DNA of 64,000 nucleotides from Anaerovibrio lipolyticus. GTDB taxonomy: Bacteria > Bacillota > Negativicutes > Selenomonadales > Selenomonadaceae. Positions 43,404 through 53,335 of the stretch are shown in pieces; within the stretch, counting starts at the first letter, position 1; every line of letters begins with the position of its first letter. The position numbers were made by a program, and so were the translations under genes. The notes under the pieces were generated by a model that was not told the origin of the DNA, ran no database searches, and saw only the letters and a program-made list of their open reading frames with translations. The DNA lies in the NCBI RefSeq assembly GCF_021531495.1, contig NZ_JADYTY010000009.1, positions 1 to 64,000 of the forward strand. The letters run 5' to 3'.

Positions 43404-45368
43404 TTGGTGAACAAACAACGAAATCAAATGCAAACTAGATTGAGCTATCTGTTGTTTGGGGCCTGGTGTCTGATGCTGGTTCTGATTGTGCGTGTAGCAT
43501 GGCTGCAGCTGGTGGATGGCAGTGAGCTGAAGCAGAGAGCGATAGTTATAGCAGAGGAAAATAGATCCCGTCAATCTCCCCGGGGAAAAATAACGGATAG
43601 AAATGGTCGGGAGCTGGCTATCAGCCGTATGGCCAAATCTCTGGTTCTCAATCCCAGCAAGGTTGAGGCAGAGGATAGAGATGATATAGCAGCATCTCTT
43701 GCAGATATTCTCAAATTGAAGCCGGAGGAGATTCAGGAGGATATAGATACCGGCGGCGTTTTTGTTTATGTGAAAAGGCGTCTGGAAATAGATGAGGAAC
43801 AAGCCATTAAGGAGCTGAAGGAGGCTCATGGATATGAGTGCCTGGAGCTTCATGATGAGGTAAAACGATATTATCCAAACGATAGTCTTGCCGCTAATGT
43901 GCTGGGGTTTATCGGCACGGATGATGTAGGTCTGGCTGGTATGGAGCAGTTTGCTGATGATTTGCTGAAGGGTGAGGCTCAGGAGGCTGATATTCTTATT
44001 GATATGCGGGGCCGTCCTATTTTTGATTCTATTTTTTCGGCGGCTCAGAAGCGATATAGAGGAGATAATTCCAAGAATATTACCCTGACCTTGGATGCTA
44101 CCATGCAGTTTATTGTGGAGCAGGCCTTGGATAAGGCTGTGGCTGATAACAAGCCAAAGGCTGTTACAGCGGTGGTTATGGATCCTAAAACCGGCGAGGT
44201 GCTGGCTATGGCCTCTCGACCTACCTACAATCCCAATAAATATTGGGATGTAGATGCTAATGGCGAGGCATGGCGCAATAGAGCTGTAGTTTCTATCTAT
44301 GAGCCAGGCTCTACCTTTAAGGCTATTGTGGCTGGGGCAGCATTGCAGGAGGGGGTTGTTTCCCCAAATATGACCTTTTATGATCCCGGTCATGTGGATG
44401 TTTCTGAGAAAAGAATCCAGAACTGGAATGGAGGCTCCTTTGGCAATGTTACCTTTATTGATGTAGTAAAAAATTCCATTAATACCTGTTTTGCCCAGGT
44501 AGGCCTGTGGCTAGGCGGGGAAAAGCTGACGGAATATGCTCAGAAATTCGGTTTTGGCCGTCTTACTGGTATTGAGCTGCCGGGAGAGCAGGAGGGAATT
44601 TTGTTTAACCCTAAGGATATGGTAAATTCAGATGTGGCTACCATGTCCATTGGTCAAAGTATTGCCGTTACCCCTCTCCAGTTGGTTACAGCTATGTCGG
44701 CTATTGCCAATGATGGCGTGCTGTTGAAGCCTCATATCATCAAGGAGATTACTAATGCTGACGGTACTGAGTACAAGTCCTTTGGCAGGGAAGAGGTTGG
44801 CAGAGTGCTGGAATCTGCCACAGACAAAACCCTTGTAGGCTTGCTGGAACAGGTAGTTGCTACAGGCGGCGGCGCCAAGGCTGGTGTCAAGGGCTATCGT
44901 ATTGCTGGTAAAACAGGTACGGCTCAGAAGATTAATGAGCATACCAGCGGTTATATGGAGGGCAGATATATAGCCTCCTTCTGTGGCTTTGCCCCGGTGG
45001 AGGACCCTCGTATTGTGGTGCTGGTGGTTATTGATGATCCATCAGCGGGAGCTTTTTATGGTGGTCAGATTGCTGCCCCGGTAGCCAGGGATATTTTTGC
45101 CCAGCTGCTGAGGTTTATGCATATCAGTCCATCCAGTGATACCTTTGAGGATATGAACAAGGATAAGCCAGAAGCTCCTAAGCCTGTGGATGATGGCAAG
45201 GGTATGCCGGATTTGCAGGGCATGAGCATTAAGGAAGCTTCCCAGACCTTGGCACAGAGGGGGCTGGGGATTGATATTCAGGGCAATGGACTGGCTAAGA
45301 GTCAAAGCATTGCCCCAGGTACAGCTATCCAGCAGGGACAGACGGTAACCGTTACCTTTAGTCCATAA
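43404..45368 (+). CDS. Class B penicillin-binding protein (FtsI/SpoVD-like) with PASTA domain
   Basis: 654 residues. The start is TTG 43404 or GTG 43407; GGAG fits either. One N-terminal membrane helix (residues ~12-32), a dimerisation domain (NRSRQSPRGKITDRNG near 50), then the transpeptidase domain with STFK active-site Ser near 303, SIN near 360 and KTGT near 502. A PASTA domain occupies the last ~65 residues. It crosslinks septal peptidoglycan. Unlike the standard dcw cluster, no mraY or mur genes are around it, so it may be an extra division or elongation PBP. Confidence 0.92.
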   Translation: MVNKQRNQMQTRLSYLLFGAWCLMLVLIVRVAWLQLVDGSELKQRAIVIAEENRSRQSPRGKITDRNGRELAISRMAKSLVLNPSKVEAEDRDDIAASLADILKLKPEEIQEDIDTGGVFVYVKRRLEIDEEQAIKELKEAHGYECLELHDEVKRYYPNDSLAANVLGFIGTDDVGLAGMEQFADDLLKGEAQEADILIDMRGRPIFDSIFSAAQKRYRGDNSKNITLTLDATMQFIVEQALDKAVADNKPKAVTAVVMDPKTGEVLAMASRPTYNPNKYWDVDANGEAWRNRAVVSIYEPGSTFKAIVAGAALQEGVVSPNMTFYDPGHVDVSEKRIQNWNGGSFGNVTFIDVVKNSINTCFAQVGLWLGGEKLTEYAQKFGFGRLTGIELPGEQEGILFNPKDMVNSDVATMSIGQSIAVTPLQLVTAMSAIANDGVLLKPHIIKEITNADGTEYKSFGREEVGRVLESATDKTLVGLLEQVVATGGGAKAGVKGYRIAGKTGTAQKINEHTSGYMEGRYIASFCGFAPVEDPRIVVLVVIDDPSAGAFYGGQIAAPVARDIFAQLLRFMHISPSSDTFEDMNKDKPEAPKPVDDGKGMPDLQGMSIKEASQTLAQRGLGIDIQGNGLAKSQSIAPGTAIQQGQTVTVTFSP

Positions 45369-45451
45369 GATTTTATGGTGGGTATATGATATTTTGTATT
45401 TAGATATATTATATAAATTAAAACAAATACACTTACATGAGGAGAATAAAA

Positions 45452-46246
45452 ATGCAGGCAAAATTATTTGTTACAGATATGGATGGTACATTGCTCAACA
45501 ATGAGCACAAGATTTCTAAGGGCAACAAGCATATGATTAAGCGGGCTGTAGAGGCAGGGGTAATCTTTACTATTGCTACAGGCAGAATGTATGCCTCCGC
45601 TCTGCCTTATGCTCAGGAGCTGGAGCTGGATGTGCCAATTATTACTTACAATGGTGCTCTCATTAAGACTGCTGGTGGCAAGGAGCTTTATGCTTCCTAT
45701 CTGGATGAAGCAGTGGTTAAGGATTTGTTGGATTTTGCGCAGGAGTGCGAGCTGTATATTCATCTCTATAGTGATGACCAACTGTATTTCATTGTAAATG
45801 ATGAGCATGCTCAGTATTATCAGAAGGCCTGCGGTGTGCAGGGCAAGACTGTGGGGCAGGATATTTATAAATATAATGTTCATGTACCAAAGATGTTGAT
45901 TATGACCGATACTCCAGAGCAGGCAGATGCGGTTATCAAGCTGGTTCAGAAGAAGTTTGGAGGCCGTATTGAGGCTATGAAGTCTGCTCCTACCTATGTG
46001 GAGCTGATTAAGCCAGGGGTTAATAAGGCTACTGCCATTGCCAAGCTGGCGGAGATTCTGAACATTCCTAGTGAGCAGGTATTGGCTATTGGAGATTCCA
46101 GCAATGATGTTAGTATGCTGACATCTGTAGCTATCAGCGTAGCTATGGGCAATGCCAATGCAGAGGCTAAAGCTGCGGCCAGATATATGGTAACAGATAA
46201 TGAGCATGATGGTGTTGCTGAGGCATTGGAGCGTTTCTGTATGTAA
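45452..46246 (+). CDS. Cof-type HAD-superfamily phosphatase
   Basis: 264 residues from ATG 45452, with GAGGAG 7 bases before; 45437 lies upstream of the ribosome site. HAD motif I DMDGTLLN, motif II TIATGR, motif III with Lys and motif IV GDSSNDVSML are all visible, with a C2B cap between. Acts on phosphorylated metabolites such as sugar phosphates; the substrate is unknown. It leads directly into rapZ after 20 bases. Confidence 0.93.
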   Translation: MQAKLFVTDMDGTLLNNEHKISKGNKHMIKRAVEAGVIFTIATGRMYASALPYAQELELDVPIITYNGALIKTAGGKELYASYLDEAVVKDLLDFAQECELYIHLYSDDQLYFIVNDEHAQYYQKACGVQGKTVGQDIYKYNVHVPKMLIMTDTPEQADAVIKLVQKKFGGRIEAMKSAPTYVELIKPGVNKATAIAKLAEILNIPSEQVLAIGDSSNDVSMLTSVAISVAMGNANAEAKAAARYMVTDNEHDGVAEALERFCM

Positions 46247-46266
46247 AGGAAATAGCGGAGGTTATT

Positions 46267-47181
46267 ATGGAAAAAGAGAAGGAAAAGGATAAGACTTGCG
46301 AGTTTATCATTGTCACTGGTATGTCCGGCAGTGGCAAAACCCAAGCCTGCCGTTATCTGGAGGATATAGGCTATTTTGTGGTGGATAATCTGCCACCGGT
46401 ATTTATTCCTAAATTTGCGGAGCTGTGTCAGCAGTCTGGGGGCAGTATCAACAAGGTAGTATTGGTAGTGGATACTCGCAGTAGGGAGTTTTTTGATACC
46501 TTTACCCATGTGCTGGAGGATATGGATAGGGATAATCAGCCTTATGTACTGCTTTTTATGGATGCTTCTGATGCAGCCATTATTCGCCGTTATAAGGAAA
46601 CCCGCCGTCGCCATCCTATGGCACCTAGCTCCCGTATCAGTGATGGTGTAGCCAAGGAAAGAGAGAGGCTGGCCTCTGTTCGCAACAAGGCTACCTATAT
46701 TGTGGATACTTCAGATTTGAAGAAGATAGATTTGAAGGAAAAGATTCTTCATCTTTTTGCCCCAAGAGTGGGAGAAAAGATGAATATTAATGTGATTTCC
46801 TTTGGGTTTAAATTTGGTATGCCTTTGGATGCAGATTTGGTTTTTGATGTGCGTTTCCTGCCAAATCCATTCTATGTGGAGTCCATGCGCCACAAGAGTG
46901 GTGCGGTGCCAGAGGTGGCCGCTTATATTGACCAGTGGCCTGTTACCAAGGAGTTTAAGCAGCATTTGGACAATCTGGTAAATTTCCTGATTCCTCAGTA
47001 TGAGAAGGAGGGGAAGGCTCAGCTGGTTATTGCCGCGGGCTGTACTGGCGGTATGCATCGTTCTGTATTTATTGCCAACCATATTTATCAGCTTTTGAAG
47101 GAAAAGGGCTGTATTGTAAAGCTGGAGCATCGTGACCTGATGAAGAATGAGGTCTGGGAGCATGTGCGGGAAGAAGTATAA
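46267..47181 (+). CDS. rapZ: RNase adapter protein RapZ
   Basis: 304 residues. P-loop GMSGSGKTQ at residues 18-26, Walker B-like DASDAAIIRRYKETRRRHP, and the conserved C-terminal half with VFDVRFLPNPF and AAGCTGGMHRS, which binds GlcN6P and controls amino-sugar synthesis in enteric bacteria. In Firmicutes the gene heads the rapZ-yvcK-whiA block, as here. Confidence 0.95.
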   Translation: MEKEKEKDKTCEFIIVTGMSGSGKTQACRYLEDIGYFVVDNLPPVFIPKFAELCQQSGGSINKVVLVVDTRSREFFDTFTHVLEDMDRDNQPYVLLFMDASDAAIIRRYKETRRRHPMAPSSRISDGVAKERERLASVRNKATYIVDTSDLKKIDLKEKILHLFAPRVGEKMNINVISFGFKFGMPLDADLVFDVRFLPNPFYVESMRHKSGAVPEVAAYIDQWPVTKEFKQHLDNLVNFLIPQYEKEGKAQLVIAAGCTGGMHRSVFIANHIYQLLKEKGCIVKLEHRDLMKNEVWEHVREEV

Positions 47182-47194
47182 GGGAGTGTTGTAA

Positions 47195-48484
47195 ATGCAC
47201 TTGTTGAAATGGCTGTATCCAGGCATGAAATTCAAGCGATGGCTGCTTTTGTTTGCGGCTGGCGTAATGATTGTCAGTCTGGGGATAGCAGTGGTTTTTA
47301 ACTACAAGTATATTGACCACATTGAGGAGGCTATTTTCCGAACGGTGTATCTATGGTCTGGAGGTTATGATTATAAATATACCGCCATTGCCGGCTTGAT
47401 AATGGTGGCTGCTGGTGCAAGTATTATGCTGGTGGCAGCTAAGTTTATTATTAAATCAGTTATTACGGTGCTGCTGCCCTCCAACCCTTCTGAGAAGCTG
47501 GTGGATCTTATCTATGAGAAGCGTATGCTGGGCAAGGGGCCTGCTATTACTGTGGTAGGCGGAGGTCATGGACTATCAGTATTGCTTAGAGGTATCAAGC
47601 AGGCTACCTCCAATGTTACTGCTGTGGTTACAGTGGCTGATGATGGCGGTTCATCTGGCAGACTGCGTCAGGATTTGGGCATGATTCCTCCGGGAGATTT
47701 GCGGAATTGTCTGGTGGCCTTGGCGGATACAGAGCCTTTGATGGAGAAGCTTTTCCAGCACAGATTTGAGGGCAGCAGTGAGCTGTCAGGTCATAGCTTT
47801 GGCAATTTGTTTATTGCTGCCATGACTCAGGTAACGGGAGATGTGGAAACAGCCTTGAAGGAATCCTCTAAGGTTCTGGCGGTAAAGGGACAGGTTTTGC
47901 CAGCCAGCAAGGAATTTGTCCGTTTGGATGCCATTATGGAGGATGGCACGGTGGTATGTGGTGAATCCCATATTCCAGAGGCTCATAAAAGGATTCATCG
48001 GGTAAAGCTTTATCCAGAGCACGCTGAGGCGGTGCAGTCCTCCTTGGATGCCATTCGCAATGCGGAGGCTATAGTGCTGGGGCCAGGTAGTTTGTATACC
48101 AGTGTGATACCTAATCTTTTGGTGGAGGGCATTGGTGATGCCATTTGCCGTAGTAAGGCGGTAAAAATCTATATCTGCAATGTGATGACTCAGCCGGGAG
48201 AAACTGACGGCTATACCGCATCCATGCATGTAAAGGCTATTATGGATCATGCAGGCCGTAATGCTGTGGATTATGTTATTGTGAACTCAACACCGGTGCC
48301 AGAGGATTTGAAGCAGAAATATGCAGAAACAGGAGCTTATCCTGTGTTAGTTGATGATGATGCTTTGAATCAGCTGGGGGTAGGCATTATTAAGGCGGAT
48401 TTGATTACCTCCAAGGATGCAATTCATCATGACCCCAAGAAGCTGTGCGATAGCGTTATGCGGGTAGTGTACGAAACTCTGTGA
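47195..48484 (+). CDS. yvcK: YvcK/CofD-family protein (gluconeogenesis factor)
   Basis: 429 residues. Two N-terminal membrane helices (residues ~10-32 and ~58-85), a form seen in several Firmicutes, precede the CofD-like Rossmann domain: ITVVGGGHGLSVLLRG, TVADDGGSSGRLR, PPGDLRNCLVAL and LGPGSLYTS. YvcK binds UDP-sugars and influences cell-wall synthesis. It ends 7 bases before whiA. Confidence 0.93.
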   Translation: MHLLKWLYPGMKFKRWLLLFAAGVMIVSLGIAVVFNYKYIDHIEEAIFRTVYLWSGGYDYKYTAIAGLIMVAAGASIMLVAAKFIIKSVITVLLPSNPSEKLVDLIYEKRMLGKGPAITVVGGGHGLSVLLRGIKQATSNVTAVVTVADDGGSSGRLRQDLGMIPPGDLRNCLVALADTEPLMEKLFQHRFEGSSELSGHSFGNLFIAAMTQVTGDVETALKESSKVLAVKGQVLPASKEFVRLDAIMEDGTVVCGESHIPEAHKRIHRVKLYPEHAEAVQSSLDAIRNAEAIVLGPGSLYTSVIPNLLVEGIGDAICRSKAVKIYICNVMTQPGETDGYTASMHVKAIMDHAGRNAVDYVIVNSTPVPEDLKQKYAETGAYPVLVDDDALNQLGVGIIKADLITSKDAIHHDPKKLCDSVMRVVYETL

Positions 48485-48491
48485 GGCAGCT

Positions 48492-49430
48492 ATGCCATCT
48501 TTTGCAACAGAAGTAAAAAATGAATTGGTTAGAGCCTCCACCCGTAAGACCTGCTGTCAAAATGCAGAGCTGGCAGCTCTTTTGCGGATGGGAGCCTCCA
48601 TGACCATTGGACCAGCTATGAATCTGGGCCTGAATTTTGTCACAGAAAATGCGGCTGTAGCCCGCAGGGTGTTGCAGCTTTTGAAGGCCAATGGTCAGGT
48701 AAAGCCGGAGGTTACCGTAAGCCGAGCTAAAAGGCTGAAAAAGAATAACAGTTATTTTTTGCGGGTAGCTCCCTCCCCTCAGGTTCGTCCTTTGATGGAA
48801 TCCCTAGGAATGCTGGGGGACAATGAAGGTTCTGTAGGTCATGATAAGGGCCTTTTGCGGCGGCAGTGCTGTCGTAAGGCTTATTTGCGAGGAGCTTTTC
48901 TTGGGGGAGGTACGGTGAACCGGCCAGAGGCCAAGGCTCATTTGGAGTTTGTGGCCAACAGCTATCCCTTTGCCAATACCTTGATGCAGGTGCTGAAAAA
49001 AATGGATTTTCCCGTAGGGATTACGGATAGGAAAAACAATTATCAGGTCTATATGAAGGATGGCGAGGAGATTATGGATCTTCTGGCCATGCTGGGGGCT
49101 CCTAAGGCGGTAGAACAGCTGGAGGTGGCTCGTAATCTGCGGGAGGTGCGGAATCAGGTCAATCGGCTGGTAAACTGTGAAACCGCTAATCTACAGCGTA
49201 CAGTCAGTGCCTCGGTGGCTCAGGTGCAGGCTATTCATCAGCTGAAAAGCAGGGGCGAGCTGGACAAGCTGCCTCCTAAAATGGCAGAAATGGCTCGCCT
49301 TAGACTGGCTGAACCAGATGCTTCCCTATCAGAGCTGGGAGAAATGCTGGGCATTAGTCGAGGGGCGGCTGCCAATAGACTGCGCAAAATAATGTCCCTG
49401 GCGGATAGTAGTCCAGGGGAGGTAAAGTGA
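48492..49430 (+). CDS. whiA: WhiA-type DNA-binding protein
   Basis: 312 residues. N-terminal LAGLIDADG-homing-endonuclease-like domain (KAYLRGAFLGGGTVNRP, HLEFVANSY) and a C-terminal helix-turn-helix (SLSELGEMLGISRGAAANRLRKI). In non-sporulating Firmicutes WhiA binds the nucleoid and affects division and chromosome segregation. Context and length are standard. Confidence 0.95.
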   Translation: MPSFATEVKNELVRASTRKTCCQNAELAALLRMGASMTIGPAMNLGLNFVTENAAVARRVLQLLKANGQVKPEVTVSRAKRLKKNNSYFLRVAPSPQVRPLMESLGMLGDNEGSVGHDKGLLRRQCCRKAYLRGAFLGGGTVNRPEAKAHLEFVANSYPFANTLMQVLKKMDFPVGITDRKNNYQVYMKDGEEIMDLLAMLGAPKAVEQLEVARNLREVRNQVNRLVNCETANLQRTVSASVAQVQAIHQLKSRGELDKLPPKMAEMARLRLAEPDASLSELGEMLGISRGAAANRLRKIMSLADSSPGEVK

Positions 49431-49448
49431 AAAAAGGAGATTTTTCTT

Positions 49449-50255
49449 TTGGCAAAATATCTTAAATATATATTGGGAGTTCTTGTGGCTGTGGTGCTGG
49501 TCTTATGGGGCGGTATCCAATATCTTTTGTCTCAGCCAGAGCCAGAGGGATTTCCTATTTTGGAATATCATATGGTACAGCAGGATGATCCTAAGGATGC
49601 CTATGCCTATAATGTGCCTGTAGAGGATTTTCAGCAGCAGTTGGACTACTTACAGGAACAGGGCTATACCACTATTTCCATTAGGGATTATTTGCGGGCT
49701 AAAAAGGGCTTGCTGCAGTTGCCGGAAAAGCCAATTATTCTTACCTTTGATGATGGGTACGAAAGCAATTATAAGGAGCTTTTGCCTATCCTGGAGGAGC
49801 GGGGATTGAAGGCTACCATCTTTATGGTGACTAATGATATTGGCAAAGATGGTTATTTGTCCTGGCAGCAGTTAAAGGATATGGAAAAGCGGGGGATTGA
49901 AATCGGCAGTCACACAGCTAACCATCTGCCTTTGACAGGTAGGTCCCTGGATGAGGCTAGAGAGGAAGTAAAGCTGTCCAAGCTGTTGATGGAGTGGAAT
50001 GGCATGAAAACCATTTACACTCTGTCCTATCCTAATGGCAAATATACTACGGATTTGGAGCAGATGTTGAAGGAGGAGGAATATCTGGCTGCGGTAACAG
50101 GCGATGCAGGGCTGAATACCTTTGATACAGATCCTTATCAGCTGCAGCGGATAAATATACCTCATCCTACCTTTGGGTTGACAGAGTTTAAATGGAGATT
50201 GTTAAAGGGCAGGATTTTTGCCCAACTGGGATGGAGTCAGCATAAGATAGAATAA
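49449..50255 (+). CDS. Exported polysaccharide deacetylase (NodB domain)
   Basis: 268 residues from a TTG start with AAAGGAG 9 bases upstream. One N-terminal membrane anchor (residues ~5-24). NodB motifs: TFDDGYESN with the catalytic Asp pair, SHTANH with the two metal-binding His, and LSYPNGKY. It deacetylates N-acetylated glycans, probably peptidoglycan or a surface polysaccharide. It follows whiA at 18 bases and precedes the secreted unknown. Confidence 0.9.
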   Translation: MAKYLKYILGVLVAVVLVLWGGIQYLLSQPEPEGFPILEYHMVQQDDPKDAYAYNVPVEDFQQQLDYLQEQGYTTISIRDYLRAKKGLLQLPEKPIILTFDDGYESNYKELLPILEERGLKATIFMVTNDIGKDGYLSWQQLKDMEKRGIEIGSHTANHLPLTGRSLDEAREEVKLSKLLMEWNGMKTIYTLSYPNGKYTTDLEQMLKEEEYLAAVTGDAGLNTFDTDPYQLQRINIPHPTFGLTEFKWRLLKGRIFAQLGWSQHKIE

Positions 50256-50273
50256 AAGGGAGCGATAAGCAAA

Positions 50274-51656
50274 GTGAAGTTTTGGATGAAAAAAGCATTG
50301 GTGTTGGCCTGTGTTGGCTGTAGTCTGATGTCACCGGCCTATGCCCGTATACATGGTCAGGATCATACCAATCAGACTGTGGCTATCCAGCCGGTTCAGG
50401 ATAAGGGTACTGTGGAGATTGCGCCTGCTCAGGGCAGGGGAGAGCTGCAGCCTGGTCAAAAACAGGATGTAGTGGATTTGGCTGTTAATATGGATGTGGA
50501 TGGTATTCATCCTAAGTACAGTAATCGAGTGCCGGAATCCTGGCATCCTATGGATTCTGTAAATTGGCAGCCAGGGCAGCAGAACAGCCCTCAGCCATTA
50601 AAGAGATGGCCAGTAAAGGTTTCTGATAATGGGGGTACCTTGCTGTTTTCTGATAGTCCTGAATACGTAGAGGAAAATGGTATTCTCTATTCTGATGTGG
50701 TGGATGGTAATGGCCGTATTTTCTATTATCATCTGAATAATACTAACCAGAATAAGAAGATTGCTGTTGTTATGGAAAATCAAGGTAAATATACAGCGGT
50801 GGTTCATGTGAGCCGTCAGGCTTTGAATCAGCCTAGTGACAATTATCTCTGGGTGGGCAAGACTGCTCAACAGCAGTTCATGGAAAGTCAGGAAAATAGG
50901 GATATTTTTGTTTTTGCCGGGCGGAAAAATCTGTTGGACAATGGGGCGAATAATACCATTGTGAAGCCAGGACAGCTGGTAAATGGCATTTATGATTTTC
51001 ACACAGATATGCCAGTGCGTTTTTCTGTGATTATGTACAATCCGGGGGAGAATCCTTTGGATTTTGTGTCTAAGGCCAAGGTACTTCCTAAGGATGAGCA
51101 TCGTCTCAGGGGTACCTATCAAGGCATGAACCGCATTGTGCGGGCTGTTAAGGAGTATGATCCTTTGCAGGATGGAGCCGTGTTTATTCCTTTGGCGGAT
51201 AATCAGCGGGATATTTACAGAAAGGGTATTGATGCCACTGATGGCAGTGTTACGGAGAACTACGGCAATTATGGCATTATGTATGAATTGCATATTCCTG
51301 TTAAGGGGGATAGTGATATTCAGTATTTGCTGTGTCCTCTTGGGGGAGTTTATGCCGGTGCCATGACGGTTAAGGATGAAATGCAGAATCGCAAATTCTT
51401 GCTTAATGTGCCTGATACCAAGCTTTACTTTGGGGATAGCAGGGTGGATGATTATACTGGCAGTCGTTTTCCTGCTACTGAGAATCGGGATTACATCTAC
51501 CATACCAGCGAGCTGGAGGATTTGGGCGTATATAGCGGCAAAATGAGGATAAGTTTTGAGTTTTCTCCTCCTGGGGCCTCTAATTTGCCAGTTAATTTTA
51601 TCTTGATGCCAGCAACTCAGGCTATGGGGCTTGCATATAAGTGGCAAAAAATGTAA
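50274..51656 (+). CDS. Secreted beta-rich protein of unknown function
   Basis: 460 residues from a GTG start with AAGGGAG upstream. Signal peptide with cut at AYA-R (residue ~25). The mature protein is beta-rich with Asn/Asp-rich loops, phrases such as GRIFYYHLNNTNQNKKIAVVM and MYELHIPVKGD, and no known catalytic motif. Two conserved-looking Cys are absent apart from LLCPLGG. It sits 42 bases upstream of the SCIFF precursor gene; whether that is meaningful is open. Confidence 0.7.
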   Translation: MKFWMKKALVLACVGCSLMSPAYARIHGQDHTNQTVAIQPVQDKGTVEIAPAQGRGELQPGQKQDVVDLAVNMDVDGIHPKYSNRVPESWHPMDSVNWQPGQQNSPQPLKRWPVKVSDNGGTLLFSDSPEYVEENGILYSDVVDGNGRIFYYHLNNTNQNKKIAVVMENQGKYTAVVHVSRQALNQPSDNYLWVGKTAQQQFMESQENRDIFVFAGRKNLLDNGANNTIVKPGQLVNGIYDFHTDMPVRFSVIMYNPGENPLDFVSKAKVLPKDEHRLRGTYQGMNRIVRAVKEYDPLQDGAVFIPLADNQRDIYRKGIDATDGSVTENYGNYGIMYELHIPVKGDSDIQYLLCPLGGVYAGAMTVKDEMQNRKFLLNVPDTKLYFGDSRVDDYTGSRFPATENRDYIYHTSELEDLGVYSGKMRISFEFSPPGASNLPVNFILMPATQAMGLAYKWQKM

Positions 51657-51698
51657 AATAAGAATTAGATTTTTATATGTTGAAGGAGGTTTACCTTT

Positions 51699-51842
51699 AT
51701 GAAGCACATTCAGACTGTTAATCAGCCTACTTTGCAGTTGACCAGAAATTCTGGCGGTTGTGGCGAGTGCCAGGCATCCTGCCAGTCCGCTTGCAAGACT
51801 TCCTGCACTGTTGGCAACCAGGTTTGCGAGAGCAAGAAATAA
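51699..51842 (+). CDS. scfA: SCIFF ribosomal natural product precursor (six cysteines in forty-five residues)
   Basis: 47 residues beginning MKHIQTVNQPTLQ, with six Cys at 21, 24, 28, 32, 36 and 43 in the C-terminal half, exactly the SCIFF layout. GAAGGAGGT lies 9 bases before the ATG. The maturase forms a thioether link between a Cys sulfur and a residue alpha-carbon. SCIFF is near-universal in clostridia and some Negativicutes, and its biological role is not settled. Too short for usual gene callers. Confidence 0.95.
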   Translation: MKHIQTVNQPTLQLTRNSGGCGECQASCQSACKTSCTVGNQVCESKK

Positions 51843-51854
51843 GGTTTAGAGATT

Positions 51855-51883
51855 AGGCTCCCTTTTGCAGGGAGCCTTTTTTC
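51855..51883 (+). terminator. Terminator/attenuator between SCIFF precursor and maturase genes
   Basis: GGCTCCC (51856-51862) pairs with GGGAGCC (51870-51876), followed by TTTTTT. It would make the precursor more abundant than the maturase. Confidence 0.85.
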
Positions 51884-51934
51884 GCTTAACTTCCGAAAAT
51901 ATTTTGTGAATTTTATAGGAGAGATAGATATCGT

Positions 51935-53329
51935 ATGAAGGTTGAAATGAAGCAGAAAATCCATAAATTTATCCAGAATGGTATGTATATTTTGCTGGAT
52001 ATTAATAGCGGGGCTGTTCATGTTGTAGATAAAATGATTTTTGATATCATGGATTACTTCGATGGGGAAAATGACGGAGAGGTATTGGCAGAGCTGGCAG
52101 GCAAATATGCTGAGGCTGATTTGCAGGAGGCTTTGGAGGAACTTCATTATCTCATGAAGATTCAGCAGCTTTATGCTCCTGATCTGGATGTGCCTCCTAC
52201 CTTTAAGCAGAAGGGATTGGTAAAGTCCCTGTGCTTGATGATTGCTCAGGACTGCAATCTCCGTTGCAAATATTGCTTCGGTGATGGGGGCAGCTATGGC
52301 CAGGAAAGGGCGATTATGAGTCCGGAAACCGGCCGTAAGGCGGTAGATTTTCTCATTGAGGCCAGCGGCCCTCGCAAGCATTGCGAAATGGATTTCTTTG
52401 GGGGAGAGCCTCTGATGAATATGAAAACCGTTAAGGCGGTTACGGAATATGTTCGTCAGCGGGAAAAGGAAACTGGCAAGAAGTTTAAGCTGACCTTGAC
52501 CACCAATGGTATTTTGCTCAATGATGAAAATATCAAATGGCTTAACGATAATGAATTTTCTCTGGTGCTTTCTCTGGATGGCCGCAAGGAGGTTCATGAT
52601 GCCATGCGTCCATGTGTGGGAGGACAGGGCAGCTATGATAAGGCTGTAGCTAATTTCCACAAGTGTCTGGATAGCCGCAAGGGCGGAGATTATGACTATC
52701 GTGGGGTATATACCTACCTTCGTGGCACCTATACCAAGAATAATATGGACTTTACCAAGGATGTATTGTCCATGAATGACGAGGGCTTTGATATTCTTTC
52801 TATGGAGCCAGTGGTGCTGAAGGATAGTCCTTTGGGCTTTACTGATGAGGATTTGCCTCGTATCTCAGAGGAATATGATAAGCTGGTAGAGGCATATCTG
52901 GAGCGCTGGAGAAAGGGGAAGGGGTTCTTCTTCTTCCATTTCAATATGGATTTGTCCAATGGCCCATGTGTAGCTAAAAGACTTTCTGGCTGTGGGGCTG
53001 GCCATGAATATTTTGCGGTAGCGGAGAATGGGGATTTGTATCCGTGTCATCAGTTTGTAGGCCGGGAGAAATATCGTCTGGGCTCCTTGGATGAGGGGGT
53101 AACTGACCAGCATTGGCCTCAGTATTTCCGTGAGAGCCATGTGCTGAATAAGGAAAAATGCCGGGATTGCTGGGCTCGGTTCTTCTGCTCCGGTGGGTGT
53201 CATGCCAATGCGGATTTGTTCCACGGAGATATTCGCCAGCCATATGAAACCGGCTGTGAGATTCAGAAAAAGCGCCTGGAATGTGCTATTGCCGTGCAGG
53301 CTATTATGAAGCTGGAAAAGAATAAATAA
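51935..53329 (+). CDS. scfB: Radical-SAM SCIFF maturase (thioether-forming)
   Basis: 464 residues. A RiPP-recognition-type N-terminal winged region (residues ~1-90) binds the precursor leader. The radical-SAM cluster motif is C107-NLR-C111-KY-C114, followed by FFGGEPLMN. A C-terminal SPASM domain for two extra Fe-S clusters has CGAGHEYFAVAENGDLYPC and CRDCWARFFCSGGC. Everything matches SCIFF maturases such as CteB. It is paired with the precursor across a terminator. Confidence 0.95.
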   Translation: MKVEMKQKIHKFIQNGMYILLDINSGAVHVVDKMIFDIMDYFDGENDGEVLAELAGKYAEADLQEALEELHYLMKIQQLYAPDLDVPPTFKQKGLVKSLCLMIAQDCNLRCKYCFGDGGSYGQERAIMSPETGRKAVDFLIEASGPRKHCEMDFFGGEPLMNMKTVKAVTEYVRQREKETGKKFKLTLTTNGILLNDENIKWLNDNEFSLVLSLDGRKEVHDAMRPCVGGQGSYDKAVANFHKCLDSRKGGDYDYRGVYTYLRGTYTKNNMDFTKDVLSMNDEGFDILSMEPVVLKDSPLGFTDEDLPRISEEYDKLVEAYLERWRKGKGFFFFHFNMDLSNGPCVAKRLSGCGAGHEYFAVAENGDLYPCHQFVGREKYRLGSLDEGVTDQHWPQYFRESHVLNKEKCRDCWARFFCSGGCHANADLFHGDIRQPYETGCEIQKKRLECAIAVQAIMKLEKNK

Positions 53330-53335
53330 AAAATT

